In this document: piece by piece, positions 27,781 through 36,589 of the stretch
How positions within the stretch are numbered: the first letter of the stretch is position 1
How the letters are laid out: each line of letters starts with the position of its first letter
NCBI GenBank assembly: GCA_964521865.1
Contig: CAZFTJ010000010.1
Coordinates: 1 to 64,000, forward strand
Reading direction: 5' to 3'
DNA from: CAYSRJ01 sp964521865
GTDB lineage: Bacteria; Spirochaetota; B62-G9; DRHN01
DNA: 64,000 nucleotides
Translations under genes and position numbers: made by a program
Notes under the pieces: generated by a model
Databases searched by the model: none
Seen by the model: the letters and a program-made list of their open reading frames with translations, nothing else
Told to the model about the DNA's origin: nothing

Positions 27781-29577
27781 TTGTACATACCTGAAGACAG
27801 GATCAACGAAATAAAAACAAGGGCCGGTATCGTCGATGTCATCGGCGAGTATGTCGATCTGAAACCGTCGGGCAAAAATTACAAGGGACTTTGCCCCTTT
27901 CACTCAGAAAAAACGCCTTCTTTTATCGTCAGTCCCGCACGGGGGATATTTCACTGCTTCGGCTGCGGCATCGGCGGGAACGTTTTTAATTTCCTCATGA
28001 AGTTCAAGGGCATTGGTTTTCCAGAGGCTGTGAAACTGCTCGGCGATCGGGTGGGAGTCTCCGTTCGTGCAGAGGGTCCGGTTGACGTACAAAAACGCCG
28101 CACAACAGACGTGTTATATAAAATTCTACAGGAAACAGCGGCGCTGTATAAAAAAAACCTCTTTTCAAACGAAGGCGTATATGCACGGCGCTATCTTAAG
28201 GAGCGGTCGGTAACAGGGCACACAATACAGGATTTTCATATCGGCTACGCCTCCGACAGCTGGGACAGCGTCCTCGTTTCCATGCAGAAACGCGAATTTA
28301 CAGCCGCACAGATCGAAGAAGCGGGCCTCATCGTGAAAAACAGTCGAGGGACCGGGTTTTATGACCGATTCAGAAACAGAATAATGTTTCCGATACAGGA
28401 TAGTATAGGCAGGTTTATCGGATTCGGCGGACGTATCTTGAAAACCGAGCGGCAGGACGTGCCCAAATACATCAATACGAACGAAAGCCGGTTGTTTCAT
28501 AAGGGAGCACATCTCTACGGTTTCCATCAGGCCGAGAATTCAATACGTAAAAAGGGCTGTGTTTTTATAACAGAGGGATATATTGATGTAATACGAATGC
28601 ATGGACAGGGATTTACCAATACAATCGCACCGCTCGGAACGGCACTTACCGACCAGCAGATTTCTTTGATACTGCGGTATACGAGTACCGTATATCTTAT
28701 TTTTGATCCGGACAGCGCAGGACTGCAGGCGACCATGAGGAGCGCATCGCTCCTTCATCAGCGCGGCATCGATCCGTACATCATTCGTCTTCCCTCAGGC
28801 TTCGATCCGGGGAACTTTTTTGACTCCTACTCCGTTCCCGATTTCAAACTCCTTCTCGAAGATCGGGTAAGCGGACTTGATTATATTGTTAATTCTTTTA
28901 TTGACGGTAAAAAAAGATACACTGCAAACGAAAAAATTGTTATTTTACAGTCACTATCCGAATACTACAGCGGTATGGCCGATGAAATATTAAAAGATGA
29001 TTTCGTGCATAAAATCTCTGCAACACTGAAAACGGATGCGGATCTGATCAAACGCAAGCTCTCTCAGTCCACTCAGAAGAAGGTAACACGCATAGACACT
29101 CGATCTTCCACAAAGAAAAGGAACAGCGGTATTGATGCCGAGCTTCATCTGCTCCTTCTCGTCTTGAACAATCCGGAACTTTTTCCAATCGTCGGTACAC
29201 GGCTCGATGAAAGTTATTTTAATGGCAAATGGACGAAAAGGCTATGGAACGCCATTGACGGTCTGCGTGATATAAAAGGGTGGAATGCAGCTTCGGTATT
29301 TACAGTAATTGAAAATGATGAATTCAAAGACTACCTGAGCGGCAGGCTTCTAGAGGAATCTCTGAATTACAATCCGAAGGAGCAGCTTATTGATCTTGTC
29401 GCAAAATTGAAGGAAATCAGGTTGAAAAAGCTTCTTGCCGATATAAATCAAAAATTGAAAACAGCGGAATTGGAGAGCGATGAAAAACGTATAACAGAGA
29501 TCATATCCGAAAAAAATTCACTTCGAAACGAGCTTGACAAGTTGAAAACCTTACGTGCACACAAGGACCGGCTGTAA
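27781..29577 (+). CDS. dnaG: DnaG, DNA primase
   Basis: 598 residues. The CHC2 zinc finger (Cys38, His41, Cys59, Cys62 within CPFHSEKTPSF and IFHCFGCG) is followed by the primase core and TOPRIM domain (VFITEGYIDVI at about 260, LIFDPDSAG at about 305), then a DnaB-binding helical C-terminus. It makes RNA primers at the replication fork. The start is TTG at 27781; it matches the family N-terminus (IPEDRINEIKTRAGIVDVIGEYV) and no upstream ATG exists. It precedes rpoD, a common arrangement. Confidence 0.95.
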   Translation: MYIPEDRINEIKTRAGIVDVIGEYVDLKPSGKNYKGLCPFHSEKTPSFIVSPARGIFHCFGCGIGGNVFNFLMKFKGIGFPEAVKLLGDRVGVSVRAEGPVDVQKRRTTDVLYKILQETAALYKKNLFSNEGVYARRYLKERSVTGHTIQDFHIGYASDSWDSVLVSMQKREFTAAQIEEAGLIVKNSRGTGFYDRFRNRIMFPIQDSIGRFIGFGGRILKTERQDVPKYINTNESRLFHKGAHLYGFHQAENSIRKKGCVFITEGYIDVIRMHGQGFTNTIAPLGTALTDQQISLILRYTSTVYLIFDPDSAGLQATMRSASLLHQRGIDPYIIRLPSGFDPGNFFDSYSVPDFKLLLEDRVSGLDYIVNSFIDGKKRYTANEKIVILQSLSEYYSGMADEILKDDFVHKISATLKTDADLIKRKLSQSTQKKVTRIDTRSSTKKRNSGIDAELHLLLLVLNNPELFPIVGTRLDESYFNGKWTKRLWNAIDGLRDIKGWNAASVFTVIENDEFKDYLSGRLLEESLNYNPKEQLIDLVAKLKEIRLKKLLADINQKLKTAELESDEKRITEIISEKNSLRNELDKLKTLRAHKDRL

Positions 29578-29680
29578 TAATTCCACAAGGAGTCGAATAT
29601 ATGAAATAATAATTTTCACAGTAATCACAGGCGCCTGCAAATATCGTATTCATACCATTTTATGGTGAGGGAGTTTGAAA

Positions 29681-31411
29681 TTGTCTGAAATGCAAAGCCA
29701 GCCCGAAATACAAAAACTTCTGAAAACAGCTTCAGTACAGAACAACACCATAACCTATGACCAGATAAATGAATCCCTGCCGGTTTCACTTGTGAGTTCG
29801 GAAAAAATCGACGAAATATTTTCTCTTCTCAGTAAACATAACATCACAATCGTTGAAAAGCTGGAAGAAGAGGAGGACGATGAATCCCTTGAGCTTTTCG
29901 AGGCAGATGAAGAGGAGGAATCGAACCAGGCGATCGATGAAAAAAAGATAATCAACTCCGATGCGGGCTCCCACGTTGATGATCCGATCAGACTGTACCT
30001 GAAGGAAATAGGAAGAGTAAATCTTCTCACCGCGGAAGAGGAGGTTCGCCTTGCGAAGCAGATAGAAAAGGGAGAGAAGATCATTGAAAACGCACTGTTT
30101 TATTCCAATATTTTTATCCGTGAAATGCATAATACAGTCAACCGGATCAAGAAGAAGAAACTGGATATACAACAGCTTATCGAGCATCAGAGGTTCTATA
30201 ATGTAACGTCCGAAAACAGAAGAAAGCTGAAACGCAAATTTTACACCCTCGATAAGGCCCTCGAACAGATGGACGTACTGTGCAACACGGGCCAGGAAGA
30301 CAAACGGATTGAAAGTTTCCGCAAGGAACTGGTAAAAATCTTCAAGCGTGCGAGCCTTAATAAAGAAGAGATATCCAGAATTTCCCGAAGAATAGAAGAA
30401 ATTTACAAGCAGATTTTCAAACTCGAAGAATCTCTGAAAAACATCGAGACACAGACCGGCATGTCGGTTGAAGAGATAAAAACAATAAATACCCGTATTG
30501 AACGCGGCAAAGGTATCGAGAGGATCAAGAAGACATACTTCCCCTATGCTGAAGAGATAAAAAATATGTATGTTCGCATTCAGGAAATAGAAAACAAACT
30601 GAAAAATATTGAAGAAGAGAACGGAGAGAATCTTGCTGGAATAAAAAACATATATGAGACGATCCAGCATGGCAAATGGACGCTCAACAGCGCCAAGGAT
30701 AGGCTGATTCAGTCAAATTTGAGGCTGGTTGTGAGCATAGCAAAGAAATACACCAACAGAGGCCTTCATTTTTTCGATCTCGTGCAGGAAGGAAATATCG
30801 GTTTGATAAAGGCGGTTGAGAAATTTGAATATAAAAAGGGGTACAAGTTCAGCACATATGCGACCTGGTGGATCAGACAGGCGATTACACGCTCCATATC
30901 GGATCAGGCGCGTACCATCCGCATTCCCGTCCATATGATCGAACAGATAAATAAGGTAATCAAGGAATCTCGCCAACTCATGCAGATGTACGGTCGTGAG
31001 CCGACGACCGAGGAGATTGCACAGAGGCTCGGGTGGAGTCCGGCACGCGTCAAGGGAATACGGAGTGTTGCCCGTGATCCTATTTCACTGGAAACGCCTA
31101 TCGGTGATGACGAAGAGACACTGCTCGGTGATTTCATAGAGGACCGTGAATCAGACAACCCGGCAACAAAAACGTCCTATACGCTGCTCCAGGAGCTGAT
31201 AAGCGAGGTGCTCGATACGCTTCCTGAAAAGGAGCAAAAGGTTCTCAGGATGAGGTTCGGGCTTGATGACGGGTATTCCCACACCCTTGAAGAGGTGGGA
31301 TATGTGTTCAAGGTAACACGGGAGCGAATACGCCAGATAGAGGCAAAGGCGCTGAGGCGCCTCAAACATCCCACGAGAAGCAAGAAATTGAGAGATTACC
31401 TTGAAAATTGA
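29681..31411 (+). CDS. rpoD: RpoD, primary sigma70 factor
   Basis: 576 residues. Region 1.2 (DDPIRLYLKEIGRVNLLTAEEE), a long non-conserved helical insert (about 150-340), region 2 (NLRLVVSIAKKYTNRGLHF and YKFSTYATWWIRQAI), region 3 and region 4 (TLEEVGYVFKVTRERIRQIEAKALRRLKHP) are all present, as expected for a housekeeping sigma factor. I chose the TTG at 29681, 7 bases after GAGGGAG; the TTG at 29675 is too close to it. Confidence 0.95.
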   Translation: MSEMQSQPEIQKLLKTASVQNNTITYDQINESLPVSLVSSEKIDEIFSLLSKHNITIVEKLEEEEDDESLELFEADEEEESNQAIDEKKIINSDAGSHVDDPIRLYLKEIGRVNLLTAEEEVRLAKQIEKGEKIIENALFYSNIFIREMHNTVNRIKKKKLDIQQLIEHQRFYNVTSENRRKLKRKFYTLDKALEQMDVLCNTGQEDKRIESFRKELVKIFKRASLNKEEISRISRRIEEIYKQIFKLEESLKNIETQTGMSVEEIKTINTRIERGKGIERIKKTYFPYAEEIKNMYVRIQEIENKLKNIEEENGENLAGIKNIYETIQHGKWTLNSAKDRLIQSNLRLVVSIAKKYTNRGLHFFDLVQEGNIGLIKAVEKFEYKKGYKFSTYATWWIRQAITRSISDQARTIRIPVHMIEQINKVIKESRQLMQMYGREPTTEEIAQRLGWSPARVKGIRSVARDPISLETPIGDDEETLLGDFIEDRESDNPATKTSYTLLQELISEVLDTLPEKEQKVLRMRFGLDDGYSHTLEEVGYVFKVTRERIRQIEAKALRRLKHPTRSKKLRDYLEN

Positions 31412-31484
31412 CTGAATATATTGGTGTTTATTTAATAAAAAGTGCACCGATAATATGACAAAGATAGTGCGGAGGAACAATTTA

Positions 31485-31709
31485 ATGTATGTAATCTTCG
31501 TAAAAGAGAATCAAAAACACACGGTCACGGGTGTAGCTGAGAATCTCGATGAGGTGAAAGCACTCATTGATAAGAATAATCTGAAAGACAAGGTTGACAA
31601 CGGCAAGGCCTATCTTGTCGAGGGGGACATCAAGCTGATCAGACCGGAAACGACGCCGGAACTACTCGATATCAAGGAGATCAGGTTAAAAAAGAACAGT
31701 TACTATTGA
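31485..31709 (+). CDS. Hypothetical protein, 74 aa
   Basis: A short soluble protein (MYVIFVKENQKHTVTGVAEN at the N-terminus) with a good GGAGGA ribosome binding site 8 bases before the ATG at 31485. It has a regular alpha/beta pattern and no cysteines. The family is not recognised. It lies 73 bases after rpoD and may be co-transcribed with it. Confidence 0.65.
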   Translation: MYVIFVKENQKHTVTGVAENLDEVKALIDKNNLKDKVDNGKAYLVEGDIKLIRPETTPELLDIKEIRLKKNSYY

Positions 31710-31950
31710 TGCATAGATACTCTTTTACTTTTTTTTCGGATCGGTTTCATAAGCCGACTTCTTCCTCCATAAAAGGAGTGATTTTTTCCAGAGGCTTCCA
31801 GCCGAATCATTTTTGTGCTGCCCGATTCACGGAGAATTATTCCTGCGATGTATATTTATTCATTGCCTCTCAATCTAAAATGTTATAGATTAGATGCGAG
31901 ATGCTGCGTCGCCCACAGATAATCATCATACAATTTTAGTAAAGTTTTGC

Positions 31951-31979
31951 TTGACACATTCTTGAAACTGGTATAGAAT
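31951..31979 (+). promoter_or_regulatory. Sigma70-type promoter for the CODH/ACS cluster
   Basis: A perfect -35 box TTGACA (31951-31956), a 17-base spacer and a -10 box TAGAAT (31974-31979), in AT-rich DNA. Transcription would begin near 31986, giving a 5' leader of about 170 nt before cooC. It is the best promoter match I noticed in the window. Confidence 0.7.
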
Positions 31980-32071
31980 TATATATATAAGTAGAATGTA
32001 ATAAATTTAAATATAATATGATTTTATCATTGTTTTGAATACAATGTCTCAAGTCTCTCTCCAGAAAAGGG

Positions 32072-32146
32072 TAAAACGGATCAATAAAAGCCGGAAGGTT
32101 GCAAATAACTGCAGATAGAGCCCTCATCTAAAGCTCATCCGTTTTA
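32072..32146 (+). promoter_or_regulatory. Structured leader upstream of cooC (possible cis-regulatory RNA)
   Basis: TAAAACGGAT (32072-32081) is perfectly complementary to ATCCGTTTTA (32137-32146), closing a 55-nt internal region with smaller hairpins (for example AGAT-GAG with CTC-ATCT around 32114-32130). The 3' strand of the helix touches the GAAGGG ribosome binding site of cooC, so folding could control translation. I do not recognise a known riboswitch class. Confidence 0.5.
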
Positions 32147-32158
32147 GAAGGGTATCGT

Positions 32159-32917
32159 ATGAAAATCGCTGTTACCGGTAAAGGTGGGGTGGGTAAAACT
32201 ACATTCGTGGCTCTGGTCGGAAGTATACTCAGCAGGAATAATCACACAGTTCTCTTCATTGATGCCGACCCCGATATGAACCTTGCTACCGTTTTAGGAA
32301 TTCCGCCGGATATACGGATTACACCGATCGTAGAACTGAAAGAGCTTATCGCGGAAAGAACCGGTGTTACTGTTGATACACCCGCTCCATTCTTCAAGAT
32401 GAACCCCAAGGTCGACGACATTCCGGACAACTACTGCGTTGATTACCACGGGTACAAACTCATGGTAATGGGAACAATCAAAAAGGGAGGCGGAGGCTGC
32501 GCATGTCCCGAAAATGCGTTTCTCAAGAGCCTTCTTTCCTACCTTGTGGTTGCGAGGAATGAGTGGGTTCTGCTCGATATGGAGGCGGGTATCGAGCACC
32601 TGGGCCGTGGTACGGCAATCGGTGTCGACACCCTGATTATCGTTGTTGAGCCGAACCGGACAAGCATTGAAACGGCATTCAGAATCAAGCGGCTCAGTGA
32701 AGATATATACATAAAAAGCATAAAAGTCGTCGGTAATAAGGTTCAGACACAGGACGATATCGATTTTTTCAACACCCAGCTTGAGGGTTTTGACATAATC
32801 GGTTATCTCGATTACTCTGATGATGTACGGAAGATAAGCCTGCGAAAGACAACCGCTTCCGAAATCGGGGATAAAACCAGGCAATGTGTAGAGGAAATTA
32901 TACGGAATATGTCATGA
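32159..32917 (+). CDS. cooC: CooC-type ATPase, nickel-inserting CODH maturation factor
   Basis: 252 residues of the MinD/Mrp-related P-loop family: deviant Walker A GKGGVGKTT (8-16), DADPDMNL switch, GGGGCACPEN with a Cys-X-Cys pair (the metal-binding site in CooC dimers) and VLLDMEAGIEHLGRG. CooC uses ATP to help load nickel into the C-cluster of CO dehydrogenase. It directly precedes cooS, which supports this. A second, less similar CooC lies at 46860. Confidence 0.92.
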   Translation: MKIAVTGKGGVGKTTFVALVGSILSRNNHTVLFIDADPDMNLATVLGIPPDIRITPIVELKELIAERTGVTVDTPAPFFKMNPKVDDIPDNYCVDYHGYKLMVMGTIKKGGGGCACPENAFLKSLLSYLVVARNEWVLLDMEAGIEHLGRGTAIGVDTLIIVVEPNRTSIETAFRIKRLSEDIYIKSIKVVGNKVQTQDDIDFFNTQLEGFDIIGYLDYSDDVRKISLRKTTASEIGDKTRQCVEEIIRNMS

Positions 32918-33015
32918 CGACATATTCCTTCAGGGTATGTTCTGCAGGCTGCCGGGGTATCCGGTATATTTTTACGGTATAGTCACAGTTCGTTTATCAT
33001 AAATGGAGGAAGAGT

Positions 33016-34941
33016 ATGGCAAGAGAGCTGAAATATGCGGATAAAGCTTCCCGGGAAATGGCGAAAAGGGCGAATGAATCGCACATTGAAACCATATGGG
33101 ACCGCTACGAAAAGATGCAGCCGCAGTGCGGGTTCGGAACTCTCGGTATATGCTGCCGAAATTGCAGTATGGGCCCGTGCCGCATCGACCCGTTCGGCGA
33201 TGGTCCGCAGGTCGGTGTGTGCGGCGCAAATGCAGATACAATTGCAGCACGAAACCTCGCACGTATGATCGCTGGCGGCGCTGCCGCGCATTCTGATCAC
33301 GGCAGGGATACTGCACTTACACTGCTCATGGCCGCAGAAAATCCTGAAAGCGATTATTCGATCAAAGACCCCAAGAAGTTGAAGGCGATTGCACGGGTTT
33401 ACAACGTCGAAACAGAGGGCAGGGATATAAAGGAGATTGCCGCGGATGTCGCACGCGCGGCATTGGAGGAGTTCGGCAGGCAGGAGGGCACGGCTAAAAT
33501 GGCGGCGACCGCTCCTCCGGCCCGGGTGAAGCTCTGGAAGGAGCTCGGTATAATGCCTCGTTCGGTCGATCGTGAAATTGTCGAAATCATGCATAGGACG
33601 CATATCGGGGTGGATGCGGAATATAAAAATATCATGAAGCAGAGTATGCGTACCGCTCTCGGTGACGGCTGGGTCGGATCGATGATCGCGACGGAGTTTT
33701 CGGACGTTATTTTCGGTACGCCGAATCCGCTGCGCGCGACCGCCAATCTGGGCGTTATCGATGAGGATTGCGTGAACATCGTGGTACACGGCCATGAGCC
33801 GACTCTCTCCGATATCGTTGCTACCGTTTCAATGAAGAATGAGCTCATCGACAAGGCGAAAAAGGCCGGTGCGAAAGGCATAAACCTCGGCGGCATCTGC
33901 TGTACGGCAAACGAGATACTCATGCGGCACGGCATCAGTGTCGCCGGAAGCGTTCTTCAGCAGGAACTTGCGGTTCTCACCGGTGCTGTAGAGCTCATGC
34001 TCGTTGATGTGCAGTGCCTGTACCCCGGTTTGAACGAAGTAACAAAACATTTTCATACGAAGCTCGTGACAACCTCTCCCAAGGCGAAGATGCCGGGGGT
34101 TGAGCATATAGAATTCCACGAGGATAAGGCGGTAGAGATAGCTACCAGGATCATAGAAGCCGCTATTGAAAATTTCAAGAACAGAAAGAACGAAAGCATC
34201 TATATTCCGAATCATACAGAGCGGCTGGTCGCGGGATTTACCGCTGAGTCGGTATTCGACTTCCTGGGCGGTAGATACAGGGCAACCTATCGACCCCTCA
34301 ATAATGCCGTTATCGAAGGGAGGATCCGCGGGGCTGCCGGTGTTGTCGGATGCTCGAACCCGAACACGGAGTATGAATACGGCCACATCGAGATGGTCAA
34401 GGAGCTTCTGAAAAACGATGTTATCGTGGTGTCAACCGGCTGCAACGCAATTACGTGCGCAAAGCACGGTTTTCTTCAGCCCGAAAGTGCATTTGAGTAC
34501 GCGGGAAAGGGCCTTCAGGAGGTATGCAGGGCGGTTGGGATTCCTCCTGTACTTCACCTCGGTTCCTGTGTGGACAACAGCAGGATACTAAGGGTTCTGA
34601 CGAATATCGTCGCGGAAGGCGGATTGGGAAACGATATATCCGATCTTCCTGTGGCAGGCGCCGCCCCCGAGTGGATGAGTGAAAAGGCGGTTTCGATCGG
34701 CATGTACTTTGTTGCCTCAGGCGTATATACCATAATCGATAAACCGCTCCCAATAATGGGAAGCAGGAATCTGTATAAATACCTGACCGAGGAGATTGAA
34801 AAAGAAACCGGTGGGAAATGGGCGTTTGAAGAGGACCCGATACAGGCGGCTCATATGATGATCAGTCATATCGATAAAAAGAGGGCTGCCCTGAAGCTGA
34901 AACCGATGATATACGAAAGGGAGCTCGAGCCTGCGGTGTGA
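33016..34941 (+). CDS. cooS: CooS/AcsA, Ni-Fe carbon monoxide dehydrogenase catalytic subunit
   Basis: 641 residues, the usual length. It interconverts CO2 and CO with two electrons. The B- and D-cluster cysteines lie in QCGFGTLGICCRNCSMGPC and GVCG (about residues 38-69); the C-cluster His is in VHGHEP (about 258-261), with later Cys ligands in GICCTANE, VGCSNPN, STGCNAITCAKHG and HLGSCVDNSR. It has a GGAGG ribosome binding site. It is the CODH partner of the acetyl-CoA synthase encoded 6.4 kb downstream in the same cluster, although it could also work alone with the adjacent ferredoxin. Confidence 0.96.
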   Translation: MARELKYADKASREMAKRANESHIETIWDRYEKMQPQCGFGTLGICCRNCSMGPCRIDPFGDGPQVGVCGANADTIAARNLARMIAGGAAAHSDHGRDTALTLLMAAENPESDYSIKDPKKLKAIARVYNVETEGRDIKEIAADVARAALEEFGRQEGTAKMAATAPPARVKLWKELGIMPRSVDREIVEIMHRTHIGVDAEYKNIMKQSMRTALGDGWVGSMIATEFSDVIFGTPNPLRATANLGVIDEDCVNIVVHGHEPTLSDIVATVSMKNELIDKAKKAGAKGINLGGICCTANEILMRHGISVAGSVLQQELAVLTGAVELMLVDVQCLYPGLNEVTKHFHTKLVTTSPKAKMPGVEHIEFHEDKAVEIATRIIEAAIENFKNRKNESIYIPNHTERLVAGFTAESVFDFLGGRYRATYRPLNNAVIEGRIRGAAGVVGCSNPNTEYEYGHIEMVKELLKNDVIVVSTGCNAITCAKHGFLQPESAFEYAGKGLQEVCRAVGIPPVLHLGSCVDNSRILRVLTNIVAEGGLGNDISDLPVAGAAPEWMSEKAVSIGMYFVASGVYTIIDKPLPIMGSRNLYKYLTEEIEKETGGKWAFEEDPIQAAHMMISHIDKKRAALKLKPMIYERELEPAV

Positions 34942-35099
34942 TGCCGCCGGTGCAAGCACCAGGATTCGTTATACGTCGCTTCGCACCGTTTAACGAATCC
35001 ATTTGAGCGGACATAACCGTCGCCTGCATGTCGCGGAGGACATCCTGCTTGACGGCGCTATCAAAGGAATAAAATATTCCGGAAGAAAAAGGAATACAG

Positions 35100-35627
35100 A
35101 TGGCCAAAGTAATCGAAGTTCACATTGAAAAATGCATGGGCTGTCACTCGTGCGAGTTTGCCTGTGCGGTGGCTCATTCGTCATCCAAGGATATGAATAA
35201 AATTGTTCAGTCGGGAGAGAAGCCCGGAAACAGGATAAGCGTCGAGTCCTTCGGCAGAAATGCAGTGCCGGTTAACTGCAGGCATTGTGAAGAAGCGGCG
35301 TGCATACTCGCGTGTCCAACCGGTGCTGTTCACCGGGACAGGCCCGGAGAGCCGGTAATAGTCGATACCGAACGATGCATCGGCTGCAGAATGTGCGTAC
35401 AGGCATGCCCGTTCGGAGTGATGACCATGACGCCCGACGGCAAGAGCGCCTTTAAGTGCGACCTGTGTATCGAGCGGCTCGAAGCGGGTCAGGAGCCCGC
35501 ATGCGTTACTGCATGCATAACCTGCGCCCTGGAGTTTATAGACGAAGAAGATGCAAACCGGCAGAAGCGGCTGAAAGTTGCCGAACAGATGGTTGCCGCC
35601 CAGGAGACGTCAGAAAAGGCAATCTAA
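35100..35627 (+). CDS. CooF/HycB-like four-cluster ferredoxin
   Basis: 175 residues with four cubane-binding cysteine sets: CMGCHSCEFAC at 12-22, CRHCEEAACILACP around 60-72, CIGCRMCVQACP around 95-106, and CDLC with CVTACITCA around 120-140. This layout matches CooF and related electron-transfer subunits. It probably takes electrons to or from CooS. It lies 158 bases after cooS on the same strand. Confidence 0.88.
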   Translation: MAKVIEVHIEKCMGCHSCEFACAVAHSSSKDMNKIVQSGEKPGNRISVESFGRNAVPVNCRHCEEAACILACPTGAVHRDRPGEPVIVDTERCIGCRMCVQACPFGVMTMTPDGKSAFKCDLCIERLEAGQEPACVTACITCALEFIDEEDANRQKRLKVAEQMVAAQETSEKAI

Positions 35628-35644
35628 CTTATTACGGTGAATCA

Positions 35645-35899
35645 ATGATAACGGTGACCGTATGCGTGGGGAGCTCGTGTCACATCAAGGGAGCCCGGGA
35701 TGTGATAACGAAGTTCAATGAGCTCCTGAAAGAACAGCAGCTCGACGAAAAAGTCATGCTCAAGGGCTCTTTCTGCATGGAGCGGTGCGGCGAGGGCATC
35801 AACTGGCAGATAGATGACGAACAGTTTACCAGTAAGAATGTAGATGAGGCTGTCGAGACCTTTCTTGAGAGAATTGTAATCCCTGCTGCGAACAGGTGA
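35645..35899 (+). CDS. Small thioredoxin-like 2Fe-2S protein
   Basis: 84 residues: CVGSSCHIKGARDVI near the N-terminus and CMERCGEG near residues 42-49. This is the Cys pattern of the thioredoxin-like 2Fe-2S domain of NuoE/HydC-type proteins, here as a stand-alone protein. It starts at ATG 35645, 17 bases after the ferredoxin gene. Similar small proteins sit beside PAS and SpoIIE genes in hydrogenase clusters of anaerobes; here the cluster contains CODH instead. Confidence 0.8.
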   Translation: MITVTVCVGSSCHIKGARDVITKFNELLKEQQLDEKVMLKGSFCMERCGEGINWQIDDEQFTSKNVDEAVETFLERIVIPAANR

Positions 35900-36075
35900 A
35901 TCCGGATGCGTCCGGATAATCGATACTCTGTGCAGTATTATGAGCTCTGTCGAATGGTGTTGAAACCGGTAGCCTTGTAAAAAATCTCAATGAGTAATTA
36001 GCCGGGGTACACCGACTGGGGCGGCTAAGCATCAATAAGTAACTTTTGAAGCTACTCAGAAGTGTAGAACAGCCC

Positions 36076-36585
36076 ATGGATCAAAATGAGAATACCGAAA
36101 CAAGTGCGTACATCAGTGCCATACTCGAGCAGACACCAAACGGGGTTCTCCTTGTCGACAAGGACACCCGTATCCAGTACGTAAATCCCGCATTCAGGGA
36201 AATGTTTCACTGCAATGATGAAGTGCTGCTCGGACAACCTGCTGCCAGGTTTGTTCATTCCGACTGCTTTGAGCGGGCAATTGCTGCAGGCGGCAGGCTG
36301 ATGGTCAAGGGGAGCGCTCCTGAACACAACGTTCATTACCGGGTCGGGCTGTTTCCCATTGCAGGAGAAGATCTTTTTTGCGGAATATTTATTGATATAT
36401 CTGAAGAAGAGGAGGCAAAAAAACACTACCGGGAACTTCATGCACAGACCTTGGAACGGGCTCAGGAAGTCATTACAAGGCAGATGAAAACTGCACAGGA
36501 GATTGCGCGGCTCCTCGGAGAAACGACGGCAGAAACAAAGGTTCTGCTTGTGAAGCTTATGTCGCTGTTTGAAAAAGGCAGTTAG
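36076..36585 (+). CDS. PAS-domain protein
   Basis: About 169 residues. A PAS domain (about 10-110: SAILEQTPNGVLLVDKDTRIQYVNPAFREMF) contains Cys residues (HCNDE, SDCFERA) that could bind a redox cofactor or cluster; a C-terminal helical stretch follows. Start ATG 36076 was chosen over a TTG ten codons upstream. It is directly followed by a SpoIIE-type phosphatase gene, so the two probably form a redox-sensing pair. Direct output on the CODH/ACS genes is inference. Confidence 0.8.
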   Translation: MDQNENTETSAYISAILEQTPNGVLLVDKDTRIQYVNPAFREMFHCNDEVLLGQPAARFVHSDCFERAIAAGGRLMVKGSAPEHNVHYRVGLFPIAGEDLFCGIFIDISEEEEAKKHYRELHAQTLERAQEVITRQMKTAQEIARLLGETTAETKVLLVKLMSLFEKGS

Positions 36586-36589
36586 TTTA

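Larger units (their letters stand above)
31710..32158 (+). other. Intergenic leader region of the CODH/ACS cluster
   Basis: No gene in these 449 bases. The left part is featureless and T-rich. The right part carries a consensus promoter (31951-31979) and a leader of about 170 nt with a long-range 10-bp helix next to the cooC ribosome binding site. Confidence 0.6.
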
